From positions 7,865,501 through 7,929,500 of the forward strand of contig NC_070560.1 in NCBI RefSeq assembly GCF_026914185.1: a DNA stretch of 64,000 nt, in the 5' to 3' direction. Positions within the stretch are counted from its first letter, which is position 1. Each line of letters opens with the position of its first letter. Under the pieces are notes generated by a model that did no database searches, was not told where the DNA came from, and was given only the letters and a program-made list of their open reading frames with translations. The DNA is from Puccinia triticina. Lineage: Eukaryota > Basidiomycota > Pucciniomycetes > Pucciniales > Pucciniaceae. Shown here one piece after another: positions 1 through 11,401 of the stretch. A program made the position numbers and the translations under genes.

Positions 1-690
1 CTGGGTTTTTTTAATGCTCCCAGGGACAGAATGCAGAGCCAAAAGAGGAGGAATTTGTTTTTATTTTTTATTTCTCATTGATCAACCAGAAAAGGGGGTG
101 ACTTGGGCATTAAAGGGGGGGATAATGTTATGAGCCGTAGCGCAGGCTCCGCAGCGCAGACTCACATGTACATAGACTACACATAGATGTCACGTACCAT
201 ACTCAAGGTTCAAGAGGCTGGAGATCCAAGCCTCTTCCTCATCCTGCAATTTACCATTTTGGATCCAGAACCCCCAGACCCCAGACTCCATCTTCCTCTC
301 TCCAGAACAGACCATAACAACTCCACGGTGTTGGGCTGAGAACAGTGTACGCGAGGCGGGGACAAGTGGTTGTGGAAAGATATTCATTACACAAGATCAG
401 CCACACAGAAGAAACAAGCGGAACAAAAAGGAGAGAGAGATGAGAGAAAGAAAAAGATACAAGAGAAAATACTCTACCTGAGAACAGCGTACACAAGGCG
501 GGGAGAAGTGGTTGTGGAAGGACGAGGAAAGGGGACTTCCACAGAGGCTGTCCCAGGTAGACTAACAAGCAGGTGAAATGTGGGAAAAATGAAGGACATG
601 TATGTAGCAGATAACAGGAAAAGAAAAGATAGGAAAACCCAGTAGACTAGCTTAACACACGGCACCGCCACCATCCAATCAGGCAAGTAC
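1..690 (+). mobile_element. Probable 3' end of an LTR retrotransposon (polypurine tract and LTR)
   Basis: A polypurine run (AAAGGGGGGGATAA, about 112-125) is followed directly by TGTTATGAGCC at 126. This is the usual arrangement of a polypurine tract followed by the first bases of a 3' LTR. A segment of about 48 bases starting CTGAGAACAG occurs twice with small differences (about 336-384 and 478-526), so the putative LTR carries an internal duplication. The far LTR end is not clear and no second LTR is in the window. There is no believable coding frame here. The LTR assignment is an inference from the PPT-TG junction alone. Confidence 0.4.
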
Positions 691-693
691 TTC

Positions 694-951
694 ATGTGTT
701 CTACAGTTTCCTGTGACTACCAGCCCTCACCCTTGACCACACTAGACTTTCCGATGGTGCAACCAAGCTTGATGGCACAACCAAACTCAATGGCGCAACC
801 AATTTCAATGTCCATCAAAACCCAATGTTGCAGGCAAATCCAGCGTTGCAGCCCCTTGGTGGGAACGGATCCTGGGAAAAGTTTCAGGGCAATTATGACC
901 CTTGAGAACCCACCATGGAAACCATCCCTGCAACCTCCAAGGAGCAGATCA
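694..951 (+). pseudogene. Left half of the target sequence split by the giant element
   Basis: This flank ends in the TCA target duplication of the 20.9-kb element. An open frame starting at the ATG at 914 runs into the element. If the element and one TCA are conceptually removed, the frame continues from 21817 to a stop at 21900-21902 without interruption. That suggests the insertion hit a transcribed, possibly coding, repeat-family gene whose remainder lies at 21817-22440. I do not recognise the product. A Met-rich frame (694-1107) also crosses the junction, but it is less convincing because it reads through the terminal inverted repeat. Confidence 0.35.
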
Positions 952-977
952 CACCAGGGGAAATTTCAGGGCACTGG
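949..977 (+). repeat. Left TSD and terminal inverted repeat of the giant element
   Basis: TCA at 949-951 is followed by CACCAGGGGAAATTTCAGGG and six more bases to 977. The same 26 bases in reverse complement end the element at 21788-21813. Inside the TIR, CACTGG is followed by CAGTGA-containing sequence on both sides, so weaker similarity continues beyond the perfect part. Repeated short words (AATCACTGG, AAATTTCA, ATCAGCA) in the first 300 bases resemble the subterminal transposase-binding repeats typical of CACTA elements. Confidence 0.9.
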
Positions 978-1239
978 TCATCCAGTGAAAACAAATCACT
1001 GGTTATTCAGATCAAGGTATCCCAAGATTTCTAAGGTCTGGAAACTCAAATTCTACTCAATTTCACCACTTGAGAAAAAGAGTTTGCTTTATTTTTCACT
1101 AGAGTAGATAATCAATTTACCCATAATTTATTATAAAAATCACTTGAATTTCTTCCAGAAAATATTTATCAGATCACTTGAAATTCACTTTCCAATAATT
1201 TATGCTGATCAGCAAAATCTATGAATCAGCAGGGAATAT

Positions 1240-1800
1240 ATAATAGAGAATGTCAAATTGGACCCGGGTCCCGGTTGCACCGGGCCAGTACCCACACATT
1301 TTTTGCAAAAAACTGGCACCCACAGCAGTACTTAAGGCGGGTACCAGCAGTACCTGCTGGGGTTTTGAGAGGCCATTACTGATTATAATAAGTATAATCA
1401 GCATGTTCTTGCTATAATGAAGATTCCATTACTATATTCATCCCTCATCAATACATTTCTGTTTAGAGATGGCATATATGGCACCCAGGTGGTGGTGGGT
1501 GCAGGTACCCCCTTGAATTTTCACTAATTCATGACACCCACACCTGCACCTAGCACCTACCTCCAGGTACCTGCAAAAACAGACAGGTACCCACCTACAG
1601 GTGCCCAGTACCTGCCAACTGGTACCCAGTGCCATCCCCACTATGTAGGGAAGGTGTGTTGCACCCAGGTACCTGATGCAGGTGCAGGTATGTCCCTCAA
1701 ATTTTATTCAGACTGGACACCTGCACCTGCACACAAAACAGATACCTGTACAGTAAGATAGGTACCTGCCAGCAGGTACCAGGTACCTACTTTTTCATCT
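1240..1800. repeat. GGTACC-rich palindromic repeat island
   Basis: The words GGTACC, CAGGTACCTG and GTACCTGCAGG-like variants recur many times in both orientations (for example around 1340-1365, 1500-1630 and 1740-1790). It interrupts the otherwise AT-rich left arm of the giant element, so it is probably an insertion or local amplification. Related GTACC-rich sequence occurs at 38640-38730, 39150-39240 and 63340-63430. The short open frames here are by-products. Confidence 0.7.
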
Positions 1801-2066
1801 CTATTTCCATTACACAAGTATCCCTATGTTTTGGATTGCTTTTGCTTTAATTTCAATGATGTTATTTTGAGTGATTTTCATTAATATTCTATACAGTTTT
1901 TTCACATTATTCACCGTGTATTCACTAAGATTTCAGTGGCAAAAATTGAAATTTCACAAAAATCATCATTCAGGATTGAAAATCACACCCTGAAATCAAA
2001 TAATAATTTCACAGTTGCAATTTATATATTATTATAAAAGTGAAATGCAGCACAAGATATAAATTC

Positions 2067-5000
2067 TCATTCAGTATAATAAGATAGATACAGCTTTGTT
2101 AATAGAAATTGATTATTTTTCTCATAACATGCACAGTGACAATCAATATCTTCACATGTAATGATCTCATGATGAGAAGTGGCCCGTGCTTGATACATAT
2201 TGAGTTGTGGCCAATCAGTCATAAAATCCTTATTTATATCAAATTTATTGATGACAAGGAAATAGTTTGTAATTTGCTTGTATGGATCATTCACAGTAAA
2301 AATATTTATTATCTTTCCAAACTTTTCAATATTTTCTTGGTAGTAGCAGACAATACTATTTCCCAGATTTTTATCATATACAGTGAATGTTTTGCTTTTC
2401 CAGTGGACTGTTTTATGATAAACCCACCATGGGGATACACAAAATGTGTTGTGGATATCAGGGAATGAGGATGAATTAGTCTTATGAATCCAATTTGTTT
2501 TTGGTCTTGATCTTCTTAAATAGTCCACAAAGCATTTGTAAATATCTTCCTTGACATGGAGAGGTTTTGCATCTGAGTGATTAAATCTGGATTGATCCTC
2601 TTCTAGGATATTGCATAGTTGTTTTATTTCAGGTGGGGCACTTGGCATTTTAACTAAGGACTTCAAATTTGAGGACCGGCAGATATTATTGAGAATGGTG
2701 ATTGGAATCTGATCTACATATAAATTCAAAGTCAGTTGCAAAAAATGGAAGATCATAGAAACAAATGATCCACTCAGAACTTACCAACACATTTGTTATT
2801 CCCAAGGCTTGAAAACTTTCCATTAATTCTTTCGTAGGCCCATGTTGCTGAGCTGGGAGCAGGTCCCCAGCGCAAAAGCAGCTCAGGAATGTGAGTTGAC
2901 ATGTGATGATTTGGCTTTGAATTCATATTTGGGAACATTTTTTTGCTAATCTTGCGATACTTTGTCCAATGTCTTGTGAAGTCAGCACCAGATTGCTGAT
3001 TAACAGCCCAACTGGTAGATATATTCAGGGCACTTATCAGGTGGAATGTGTTTTGAAAAATGTCATCAGGAAAAGGATTTGATTCATTTGATCTTTTCAT
3101 AATCATCAACATTGGAATATACAGCTTGTAAAGTATTAACCATTCTGCTGCCTTCAAACTTCCATGACTTTTTTCACCAATATTTTTGGGTACTCTTGTC
3201 CAGTCTGAGGGTATGGAGGTTTCATTGATCAACTCCTGCAATGCTCCCAAAATTTCAGGATTGAACTTGGACCAAGAGGAAAAATTATGATTGGAATCTT
3301 CATCCAAATTCATATCATCATGTGAGCTTGGATTATCTGTTGTTATTGGTACAAAGTCCAAATCATCTTGGTAACGTTCAGTCAAGCTTGAAGTTGGTGA
3401 TGCAGCTTTGCTCCTTATCTGGGGTGGAGTCTGTTTACTAGTACTGGCTAATGGATGTTGTTTCACTCTTTTTTCAGGAAGATTTTTGAGATCTTCTGCT
3501 GCCTCTCGGCGCAAAGACCTGGCTGCTCTTGCATCAAATTCTGTCTCAGTGTAATGGTAAAAGGTTTCGTGTTCACTTTCATGATCAGATTCCCCACTGC
3601 CTGAGCCTTGTTCTTTTTCAGGATGGCCCTTCCAATATTTCTCTGGGATACGTAGTTTTTTCTCAGCATGATCTTTTAATGCACCAAGAATCATATTATG
3701 CATTACATCCAGATTAATCATCCGTGTGGGATCCCAGTAAGGAAGTTCCTCAAGTATTGAATAACGAACACCAGTTTCCTTGAAAATTATTTCACGTTGG
3801 GAATCTGAGGTAGCACTCAGCCATTTCTGGATGTTGTCCTTGTGTTGTTTAAGTGTTCTTGCTTCCCATAAAAAACCATGAACATCATTTTTGTCCTCAG
3901 TGGAAATGGTGCAGAAATTGCAGAACATTGTTCCAGAATGGCTTTTGAATCCAGTAATCTTACGCATTGCAGGCAAGTCAGCAATAACGGTCAGCATTGC
4001 AACTCTTATCTTAGTTCCTTGTGGGTGCTTAAATGTTCTGGAAAAATAAACACCCTTCCACAACAACTTAAGCTCTTCAATAAGTGGAAATAATAAATTA
4101 TTCAATTGAGGTGTTGTTGGCTCCTTTGGTCCTGGAAGGATTCCAGCAACATATACATTTTCAGGTTTGAGGCGCTTTTCAGAAGGGAGATTCAAGCAAA
4201 CAAGTATCAGGGTTCCAAGACTAGCATGCCGGCTTGATTTTCCAAATGCATTAAACCAGTCAATGTAGAGTGCAAAGGCCAGGTTTCCATCTTGTGATAA
4301 AAATGTCTGAGTTTCATTTTTTCCAGCAAAATGCTTCCAAATATGTCCATCCCAAATATCAGTCATTGTTGATTTATATTCTTGTTTCAGATGGATTGAA
4401 AGATCTTCCTCAATTCCAGGCTGTAGTAGTAGTCTTGCTAGCCAACTCCTGAAAGGTTGATAAACAAAATGCTTATTTGCTTCAAACTTTTTTTCTTGAA
4501 TTTCTCTTGGCTTTTTATTGGAATTTGTGGAAGTTTTCATTTTACCAATTTGTGACTGACATGGACCATCAATCTCATATTTGTTCAGGTGGCGCTTACA
4601 TGTTATGTTGGGATCTTTTATATCTTTTTCTATTCCTACAAGATACAAGCACTCAGGACAGCAAGCATATATCTCAAGCTTTGGGTTGATATTGAGGCCA
4701 TCAAAAATTGTTGATGTACTAATGGGGATCTTTCCAAGTTCATTGATTGAATCTGGTGCAAGTTCTGAGATAACTGTTCTATTTTGTAAGTTTAATGCTT
4801 CAAGGAGGAATCGTGAAGATTCTCGGCTAATGTTGTGGTGAAGACTCAGAAGGGATGTAAAAACCATTGGAAATATGACGTGGCGCTCATTTTGCTTCCA
4901 GCAGGATTGTGCCCATTCCTCTGTGTTAAATATGGGTATTCCAATATCCATAGAATTTTGAGAAGAGGCTGAATTCAACTGGGAAACAATCTTGTTAGGA

Positions 5001-5242
5001 GTTTTATGAATCAGTTGATGAGACTTTGTTTGATGTGAAATGTTTTGAGTGGAATCACAATCATTTGGTTGAAATTCATGTTGGTTTTGCTTAGGAACAG
5101 GTTGAACTTGAGAGACATGGAGTTCATACTGCTTTTTTGTGAAGGATAGACCAGGCCGTAGACCATAAGGAGTCATGTGCTGCTTTGTGCCACAGCTCAG
5201 ACATGTGCAAATTACATGGCCATGGGGAGTTGAAGGTGCCAT
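2067..5242 (-). CDS. Tnp2-like (CACTA/EnSpm) transposase
   Basis: Cuts and joins DNA at element ends; expected to act in the nucleus on the TIRs at 952 and 21813. Two exons are supported: 5242-2785 and 2713-2067. The 71-base intron has GTAAGT and TAG ends and phase 1, giving about 1034 aa. The Tnp2 core is clear: IDWFNAFG near residue 328, ILPGPKEP near 368 followed by PLIEELKLLWKG, a Cys pair in MFCNFC near 440, and LPYWDPTRMINLDVMHNM near 500, which matches the Tnp2 family block around its Asp-x-Met-His. Near the N-terminus is CTCLSCGTKQH. I chose the Met at 5242 because similarity to that typical start begins there; the frame is open up to a Met at 5371. The C-terminal exon is rich in aromatic and Asn residues and has no named domain. 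The reading frame is intact. Confidence 0.85.
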
Positions 5243-5404
5243 AACAATTTTGTAGTGTGGATATGAATTTTGGGAACAACTGTCAAAGATATCACCTTTT
5301 AATAGGTTCGTGAGGGTGGCAAAATGAAGATGAAAAAACAGGATGCCACTTTTGTGACCTTTGTTACACATTGCACCGGAAAAAAAAACATGTTTATCAT
5401 TTTG

Positions 5405-5560
5405 GCACCTAGATAAGAATGTGAATTGATTTTGGAGATAAGATAAGATGAAACATCAAGATAAGATATGATGAGACACCAAGATAAGGAAAAGATAAGA
5501 TATCAAGAGCAGATAAGATAAGATGCCAATTGAAACATAGTTTGTTTGAAATTTATGATA
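5405..5560. promoter_or_regulatory. Cluster of GATAAG motifs upstream of the transposase
   Basis: At least eight copies of GATAAG lie on the plus strand within about 140 bases, between the transposase start (5242) and the 3' end of the next gene (5640). GATAAG is the core site of fungal GATA zinc-finger regulators, such as those controlling nitrogen or iron genes. The copies are irregularly spaced and imperfectly periodic, so a degenerate simple repeat is the alternative. A regulatory role is inference. Confidence 0.4.
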
Positions 5561-5639
5561 AGCCATAGAGGAGACATGAAACATGAAGTAAAAAAATGAT
5601 TTATTTTTGGACTAGACAAAATTAACAGCATAATACAAA

Positions 5640-8127
5640 TCAAAGATCTTGAATTGTAGCTCCTGGGCAGTCGGAGCGCTTGGGAACATTGAGTATTTTC
5701 TCCCCTGGATTGTATTGAAGCCAGTAATCACTGAAATCTAGTACAATAAATTTGGCAAGATCGTAACGGGAGATGCGAGTAGGTGTACTATCATCAGAAG
5801 GGAAAAAAGCAGCGTTAATGATGGAGCATATGTAGGCATTGGTTCTCTTCCAAATAGGCTCAAGATTCTGGTTCGAAGGCGGAGGCTGGAGCAAGTTGAC
5901 TTTTGCTACAACAGAAATCAATAAAAAGCACTTGGATGCTGAAAACAGTTTGGGATCGGTTGGGGTTAGAAAGAGACCCCAAATTCCAGCAACACAGAAA
6001 GCAGCCAAGAGTTGAAAATGTGGCCGTGAGACATGTTCGGAGGGCAGTTTGCTCCATTGTTCTGAGTAACTAACAATAGAATGTTCATTCTTGTGAATCT
6101 TGCATTTCGCCTTGAGAATGGCGAAGGCAAGTAGCATTTGATGTATGTTGTCGATGAACTTGTCAAGAGAAGTAAAGCTAACTCTGGATTCAGATCCTTT
6201 GGATGTGGCTGAGTCGGTAATCTGGTTGCCTTTGGGTCCATTGATACATTGTATGAAGTAGTCTATCACCGCAAGTTCCATTTCGAGTTCGTTCGTAGAA
6301 TCGGCTGGCTTCTTGTACGCTGGGAGAGAGCTGATGTCCTTCGAAACGAGCGCCACAGACTGGAAAAAGATTGCAGCCCATCTCAACTGGATGACTTCAA
6401 CCGGATGACAGAGGTGTGCAAACAGAGGGAAGAGTTCCGAGCCCATTCCGCGTTCAGACAAAGACTTTTGAGCATCTTTGGTTGCCTTGTGAAAATCCTT
6501 TGATGGGAAACTCCAAACATCTGTCTTATAGAAAGGCTCGTTGAATGCTGGGAAAATAATGTCCGGAACTGTAATCAAGTATAGAAAATCAGTTTTGAGG
6601 TGCAAAGAATGTTAACTAAATCAGTAGATTACAATTACCATTGTTTCTCAATTCTTTCAGCCAAGTTTTGAGTGTCTTTCCATTAACTGGATTGAATTCG
6701 ATTTGGGAAGATAAGAAACTGCTGTATTCAGTTTGAGGGAGCAATCCATTGATTCTTGCCGAGTACAGTTGATTTATGGATTCAAGTGCGAGATGGTAGC
6801 CATTGTAGTCGACCTGAGAGGATGAGTAGAGTTCATGGATAGGAGAAAGTTCATCCCAATGCTTCTTGGTGAAGTTTTCCAATTTGTCTGCTGGAGATCG
6901 TTGTATTTCTTTAAGTGGACCGGAGGCAGGTTCGGAATCATCCTTTGGTGGCTCTTGGTTCGATTGTTTAGTTTGATCGTGTGATTTCTCAGGACCCGGA
7001 TTTATTTGATCATCGTTCCCAGCGGCAGGTTCGGAATCATCCTTTGGTGGCTCTTGGTTCGATTGTTTAGTTTGATCGTGTGATTTCTCAGGACCCGGAT
7101 TTATTTGATCATCGTTCCCAGCAGAGATTGGAGGATCTTGACTGGGATCTTCAGGATTCTCCAAAGCTGAGTTTGGACCGGAAATCAGAGCAGACGATCG
7201 ATCAGGAGTGGCATTTTGCAGATTGACAGAGTTCTTCTCTGGATTAAGATCAGAAGTGTCTTTTTCAAAGCGGTTGTTTGAATCAGAGGTGCCGAGTTGA
7301 CTAGTTTTTTCAAGTTTTTCTACAGAGCTGGAAGTGGGGACGGGAGCCGAGTCGTTCAGAGTCGTTTTTTGTGGAGCGGCATCATTTTCTGTTTGATTTG
7401 GATTCACGGACTCTTCATTTTTCTTGGAGTCTTCATCAGAGGTGAACTTGTGACGCTTCTTTTGGGACGGCTGTTTAGTGGATCTTGATATATTCCGCTT
7501 TCCAAGAAGATTTGGAGTTCCAATCTTGACTCCCTCGCTCGCTGGGAGACTTTTCCCATCTTCGACAGCTAAATGAGGATTAGTGAGTCACGTATTTCAG
7601 GTTAGTTCAGATGCTTTAATAAAACCAAAACTAAAAACAATCATTGACTTACTTGCTGATGATTCATCCAACACTTTGATCGACTGCTGAAGATGGAAGC
7701 GTGCCTTACGAGGGAGACCTGGGTCTTTGAGAACTGACTCTAACTTTTGACGCTTGATCTTCAGGTTATCCAAGAACTCTTTTGCAGATAAGACTGTCAC
7801 TTCTGATTCATCGGGCAAGGCTGTGAAATCGGCATGTGGAGGTGGCAAAGTCTTATTTTCAATGGGTTTTGATTCGTTCGAAGCCTCGGGCCAGACAGGT
7901 TTCGGCAGAGAAGATTCTGAAGTAAATGAGGAGAATAAGTTTCAAATATCCACCTTATAAATACAGCATCAAGCCGTTGGCTTACCATCATTTTTTTGAT
8001 CACCATCATTGCCATCTGTATCCAAGTCAGTGAGTATCGAGGAATCAGGAGAGCCAGGATTATCGTTGATCACAGAGTTTTTCAATTGTTCAGTTTGAGC
8101 AAGACGGGAACGGCGACGCGTAAGCAT
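5640..8127 (-). CDS. Unknown 754-aa element-borne protein
   Basis: Four exons give one open frame: 8127-7986, 7916-7653, 7568-6639 and 6568-5640. The introns are 69, 84 and 70 bases, all phase 1, with donors GTAAGC, GTAAGT and GTAATT. The N-terminus is basic (MLTRRRSRLAQ), followed by acidic, Ser/Asn-rich and Lys-rich disordered segments. The middle contains a perfect 33-residue tandem duplication. The last 300 or so residues look folded and mostly helical, with a Trp/Phe-rich region and a Cys- and His-containing stretch but no motif I recognise. It lies between the transposase and the Tet-like gene on the same strand and shares their phase-1 intron pattern, which suggests common descent as element cargo. 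It could be a second transposition protein, like the TnpA-type partner of CACTA elements. That is a guess from position. Confidence 0.75.
6927..7124 (-). repeat. 99-bp tandem duplication inside the 754-aa gene
   Basis: Two adjacent 99-base copies (6927-7025 and 7026-7124) encode the same 33-residue segment rich in Asp, Asn, Gln and Pro (starting GNDDQINPGPEKSHDQTKQ). The length is a multiple of three, so the frame is kept. Near-identity points to a recent slippage or unequal exchange event. Confidence 0.92.
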
Positions 8128-8331
8128 TTGGAACAGTTAGTAAATTGTATAAGTTCTACTATTCTGAGAACAGATAGGGGTAGAGGTAAATTTGGTTGAG
8201 GATAGGTGTGTTTTTGATGATTTGGGTTGGAGCGGGGTGAGAGTGAGTCTTTATATATCCAATAGGGAGGGATATTGTTGGAAACCCGATCACCGATGTG
8301 GATTGTCACCTGACAAATCATATTTGCTTGG

Positions 8332-9660
8332 TTAAAATGACAATCTGCATGTGATGACACATGATATTGATTTTGCATGATTATCTAAGATGATTTAAGT
8401 GGGTTTGAAGCGGATATGCAGGTTTGATTAGAGAGGAAACATCAAACTGTTTGCTTACCAGTGATTTTAAGTAATCTTCTAAGATGTGCATCCCGCTCCA
8501 AGAATCCTCCAAATTTGTGTCCAGTCTGGCCAAGGATTGATATAAAGCCGTCGTAGAGTGACTTGCATATCTGAGCTGAGAATGCAAAGCAGGTGAAACT
8601 GCTCTCAGGTGGCCTATCAGATTTAACAGTTTGATGGTAAACTAAATTGGATAACCAGAACATATCGGTGAATCCATCAACAGAATTAAAGTCCACGACA
8701 ACTGAGATTCCTGGAAGAAAGAATTGACCATGCTTGACATCATACCCTTGTTCTTGTGAAGCTGGCTCGCCTGTTTCTTCAAATATTCCACACCATCCAC
8801 CATAAGAAATCAAATTGACATCATTGTCAACATGAGCTTGATTATAAAATTCTCCCCAAGTTGCTGTAATATTTGATGCAAACCCCATAGGTGAAGTTTC
8901 ATTGAATTCTGGTGAAGCAAAGCTAGGGAGTTTGGCAGACTTCATCTTCTCAACTGATTGACGGAACAGGCCAGGCGCAAGCTTTTGGTATCTTTTAGAT
9001 ATAATTGACTCAATCTTGGGCATTTGTAGTATAAGAGCCTTCCATTTTCTGTAATCCTCTTCAGTTTTGACCTTTGATGGGGTATATGTTCCTGGTGCAG
9101 CAGAAGTGAAATGAATTGGGCAAATTCAGTAAGACATAGAAACTCTAATTTAAGTGTTGAGAAAAACTTTCAATCATACCAGAATGTTCATCATTTTGAC
9201 CATAACCTTTTCTCCAACCAAATCCTTTCATTATTCCTTCAATCCATGAGGCATTGGTTTGATCATTGTAGTAACGCCCAAGCTGGACTAGTGTTGTGGT
9301 TAAGAATCTGATTTCTTCATATTCATCAGGGGGCATATCAGACCACTTAGTTTGCTTGACAAAAAGTCCAACTTCTCTATTTCTGTTTGTGAGGATAGCT
9401 GTTGGTTGATCAGGTTTGATTGTATGATTTGCCTGTTCAAGGAACTGTTGGGTTGCTTTGATGTCAGTGACCTCTGGACATTTGATTTGACTGGGAGGTG
9501 ATGTTTGGTCAATACTCAGGGTGAGAAAGGGGGGACTGATATCTAGAGATATATATTCTTCTGGATTTTTGGGGTTGACAACGATGTTTTGGATGGAGAA
9601 TTCATGCTCTGCTTGGTTGTTGCGTGGTGCAAGGACCAAACATGTTGGTATTGATGACAT
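8332..9660 (-). CDS. Tet-like 2OG-Fe(II) dioxygenase
   Basis: Predicted to use Fe(II), O2 and 2-oxoglutarate to oxidise a substrate; the best-known members of the TET/JBP group oxidise methylated pyrimidines in DNA. Three exons (9660-9180, 9091-8459, 8384-8332), phase-1 introns of 88 and 74 bases, about 388 aa. The iron ligands fit an HxD pair in FYNQAHVDNDVNL (His about 247, Asp about 249). A later strand, GQFFLPGISVVVDF, is followed by a candidate distal His in LVYHQT (about 313). This spacing and the strand pattern match the Tet-like 2OG-Fe(II) oxygenase domain common in rusts and mushrooms. At the usual 2OG-binding Arg position after the distal His there appears to be Cys (FTCFAFSAQI), so activity is uncertain. 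It is transcribed away from the SNF2 gene, with the hairpin array between them. The short last exon is the least certain part. Confidence 0.72.
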
Positions 9661-9929
9661 CTGGATTGATCAAAAAGTTGAGTATTTTGAGTAAGGGAAA
9701 TATTCCTGTTTTCAGCTGTAACAGATTGATGGGAGTTGAGAGGAGGGTTGTTTCTCTCCCAGACTCAGAGGCACCGGGGATTTGGGAAAACCATGTGTAC
9801 TGAAACTCATCAAAAAAGCCCCACACCAGTACTGTGAATTTGACACAGTTTCACAATTAAATCACCAAACATTTGTACTGTAGTAGGGTGACACATCATA
9901 TCATAACACTGCCCCACATCATACATTCT

Positions 9930-11400
9930 TGTTGGTTCGCACACAAACAGACAGACTGCTGCACCATTGTGCTCGTGTCCATTTCCATGCAATCAGAGAG
10001 GATTGCCTCACAGTCTTAGGCCAGTTTGTTTGCATGGGAACTGAAAGGATGGCCAGGCCACTGTTGTCCTGTCTGTTTGCATGAAACCAGACAGGAAAGT
10101 ACGAATGTGTTGGCTTGTCAGAAAACAGATGCCTCTGAAACATGTACGAGTATCCCGTCTGTTTGGATGGGAAGACCACGGTGCAGTCAGGTCCCTTGGA
10201 ATTCATACAGACAAGGCTGAAACATGATATTTCATACACTTTGAGGATTGTCTTGTCCGTAACGGACAGGACAGCCCCAACACCTCTGTCAAACGGACAG
10301 GACAAGCGCCACAACATGGGAGGTTTGGGGCTGTCCTGTACTTTGACGTGCGAACGGGCAGGACGCCAATGTTTTGTCCTGTCCGTTTGCGTGCAAACGG
10401 ACAGGACGCTGATGTTCTTGTCCTGTCCGTTTGCGTGCAGACGGACAGGACGCGAAAGTTCTGTCCTGTCCATTTGCGTGCCAACGGACAGGACGCCGAT
10501 GTTTTGTCCTGTCCGTTTGCAAACGGACAGGACGCCAATGTATGTTCTGTCCTGTCCGTTTGCGTGCAAACGGACAGGACGCTGATGTTCTGTCCTGTCC
10601 GTTTGCGTGCAAACGGACAGGACGCTGATGTTCTTGTCCTGTCCGTTTGCGTGCAAACGGACAGGACGCCAATGTATGTTCTGTCCTGTCCGTTTGCGTG
10701 CAAACGGACGGGACGGAACATCAGCGCCCTGTCCGTTTCAAACGGACAGGACGCCAATGTATGTTCTGTCCTGTCCGTTTGCACGCAAACGGACAGGACG
10801 CCGATGTTCTTGTCCTGTCCGTTTGCGTGCAAACGGACAGGGCGCTGATGTTCCGTCCTGTCCGTTTGCACGCAAACGGACAGGACGCCGATGTTCTGTC
10901 CTGTCCGTTTGCGTGCAAACGGACAGGACACTGATGTTCTGTCCTGGACGTTTGCGTGCAAACAGACAGGACGCCGATGTTCTGTCCTGGACGCTGATGT
11001 TCCGTCCTGTCCGTTTGCGTGCAAACGGACAGGACGCCAATGTGTGTTCTGTCCTGTCCGTTTGCGTGCAAACGGACAGGACGCCGATGTTCTGTCCTGT
11101 CCGTTTGGACGCTGATGTTCTTGTCCTGTCCGTTTGCGTGCAAATGGACAGGGCGCTGATGTTCCGTCCTGTCCGTTTGCACGCAAACGGACAGGACGCC
11201 GATGTTCTGTCCTGTCCGTTTGCGTGCAAACGGACAGGACACTGATGTTCTGTCCTGTCCGTTTGCGTGCAAACGGACAGGACGCCGATGTTCTGTCCTG
11301 TCCGTTTGCGTGCAAACGGACAGGACGCCAATGTGTGTTCTGTCCTGTCCGTTTGCGTGCAAACGGACAGGACGCCGATGTTCTGTCCTGTCCGTTTGCC
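9930..11400. repeat. Hairpin satellite: CCTGTCCGTTTGC palindrome array
   Basis: From about 10330 to 11400 the sequence is a tandem array of 43-48 bp units. Each has a perfect inverted repeat (arm CCTGTCCGTTTGC, 2-base loop GT or AC, then the complementary arm) plus a short linker such as ACGCCGATGTTCTGT. Roughly two dozen units are present. Linker variants (CCGATG, CTGATG, CCAATGTGTG and a longer TTCTTGT form) recur in the same order twice, about 10800-11110 and 11115-11400, a higher-order repeat. From 9930 to about 10320 the units are diverged and irregular. Long open frames on both strands are produced by the palindromes and are not genes. A related short block lies at 63130-63300. Confidence 0.93.
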
Positions 11401-11401
11401 T

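Noticed and set aside
10330..11400. Looks like a CRISPR array: regular palindromic repeats with short variable spacers
   Set aside because: Spacers are few, shared types and not unique, the arms vary, the context is eukaryotic with introns, and no cas genes are present. It is a hairpin satellite.
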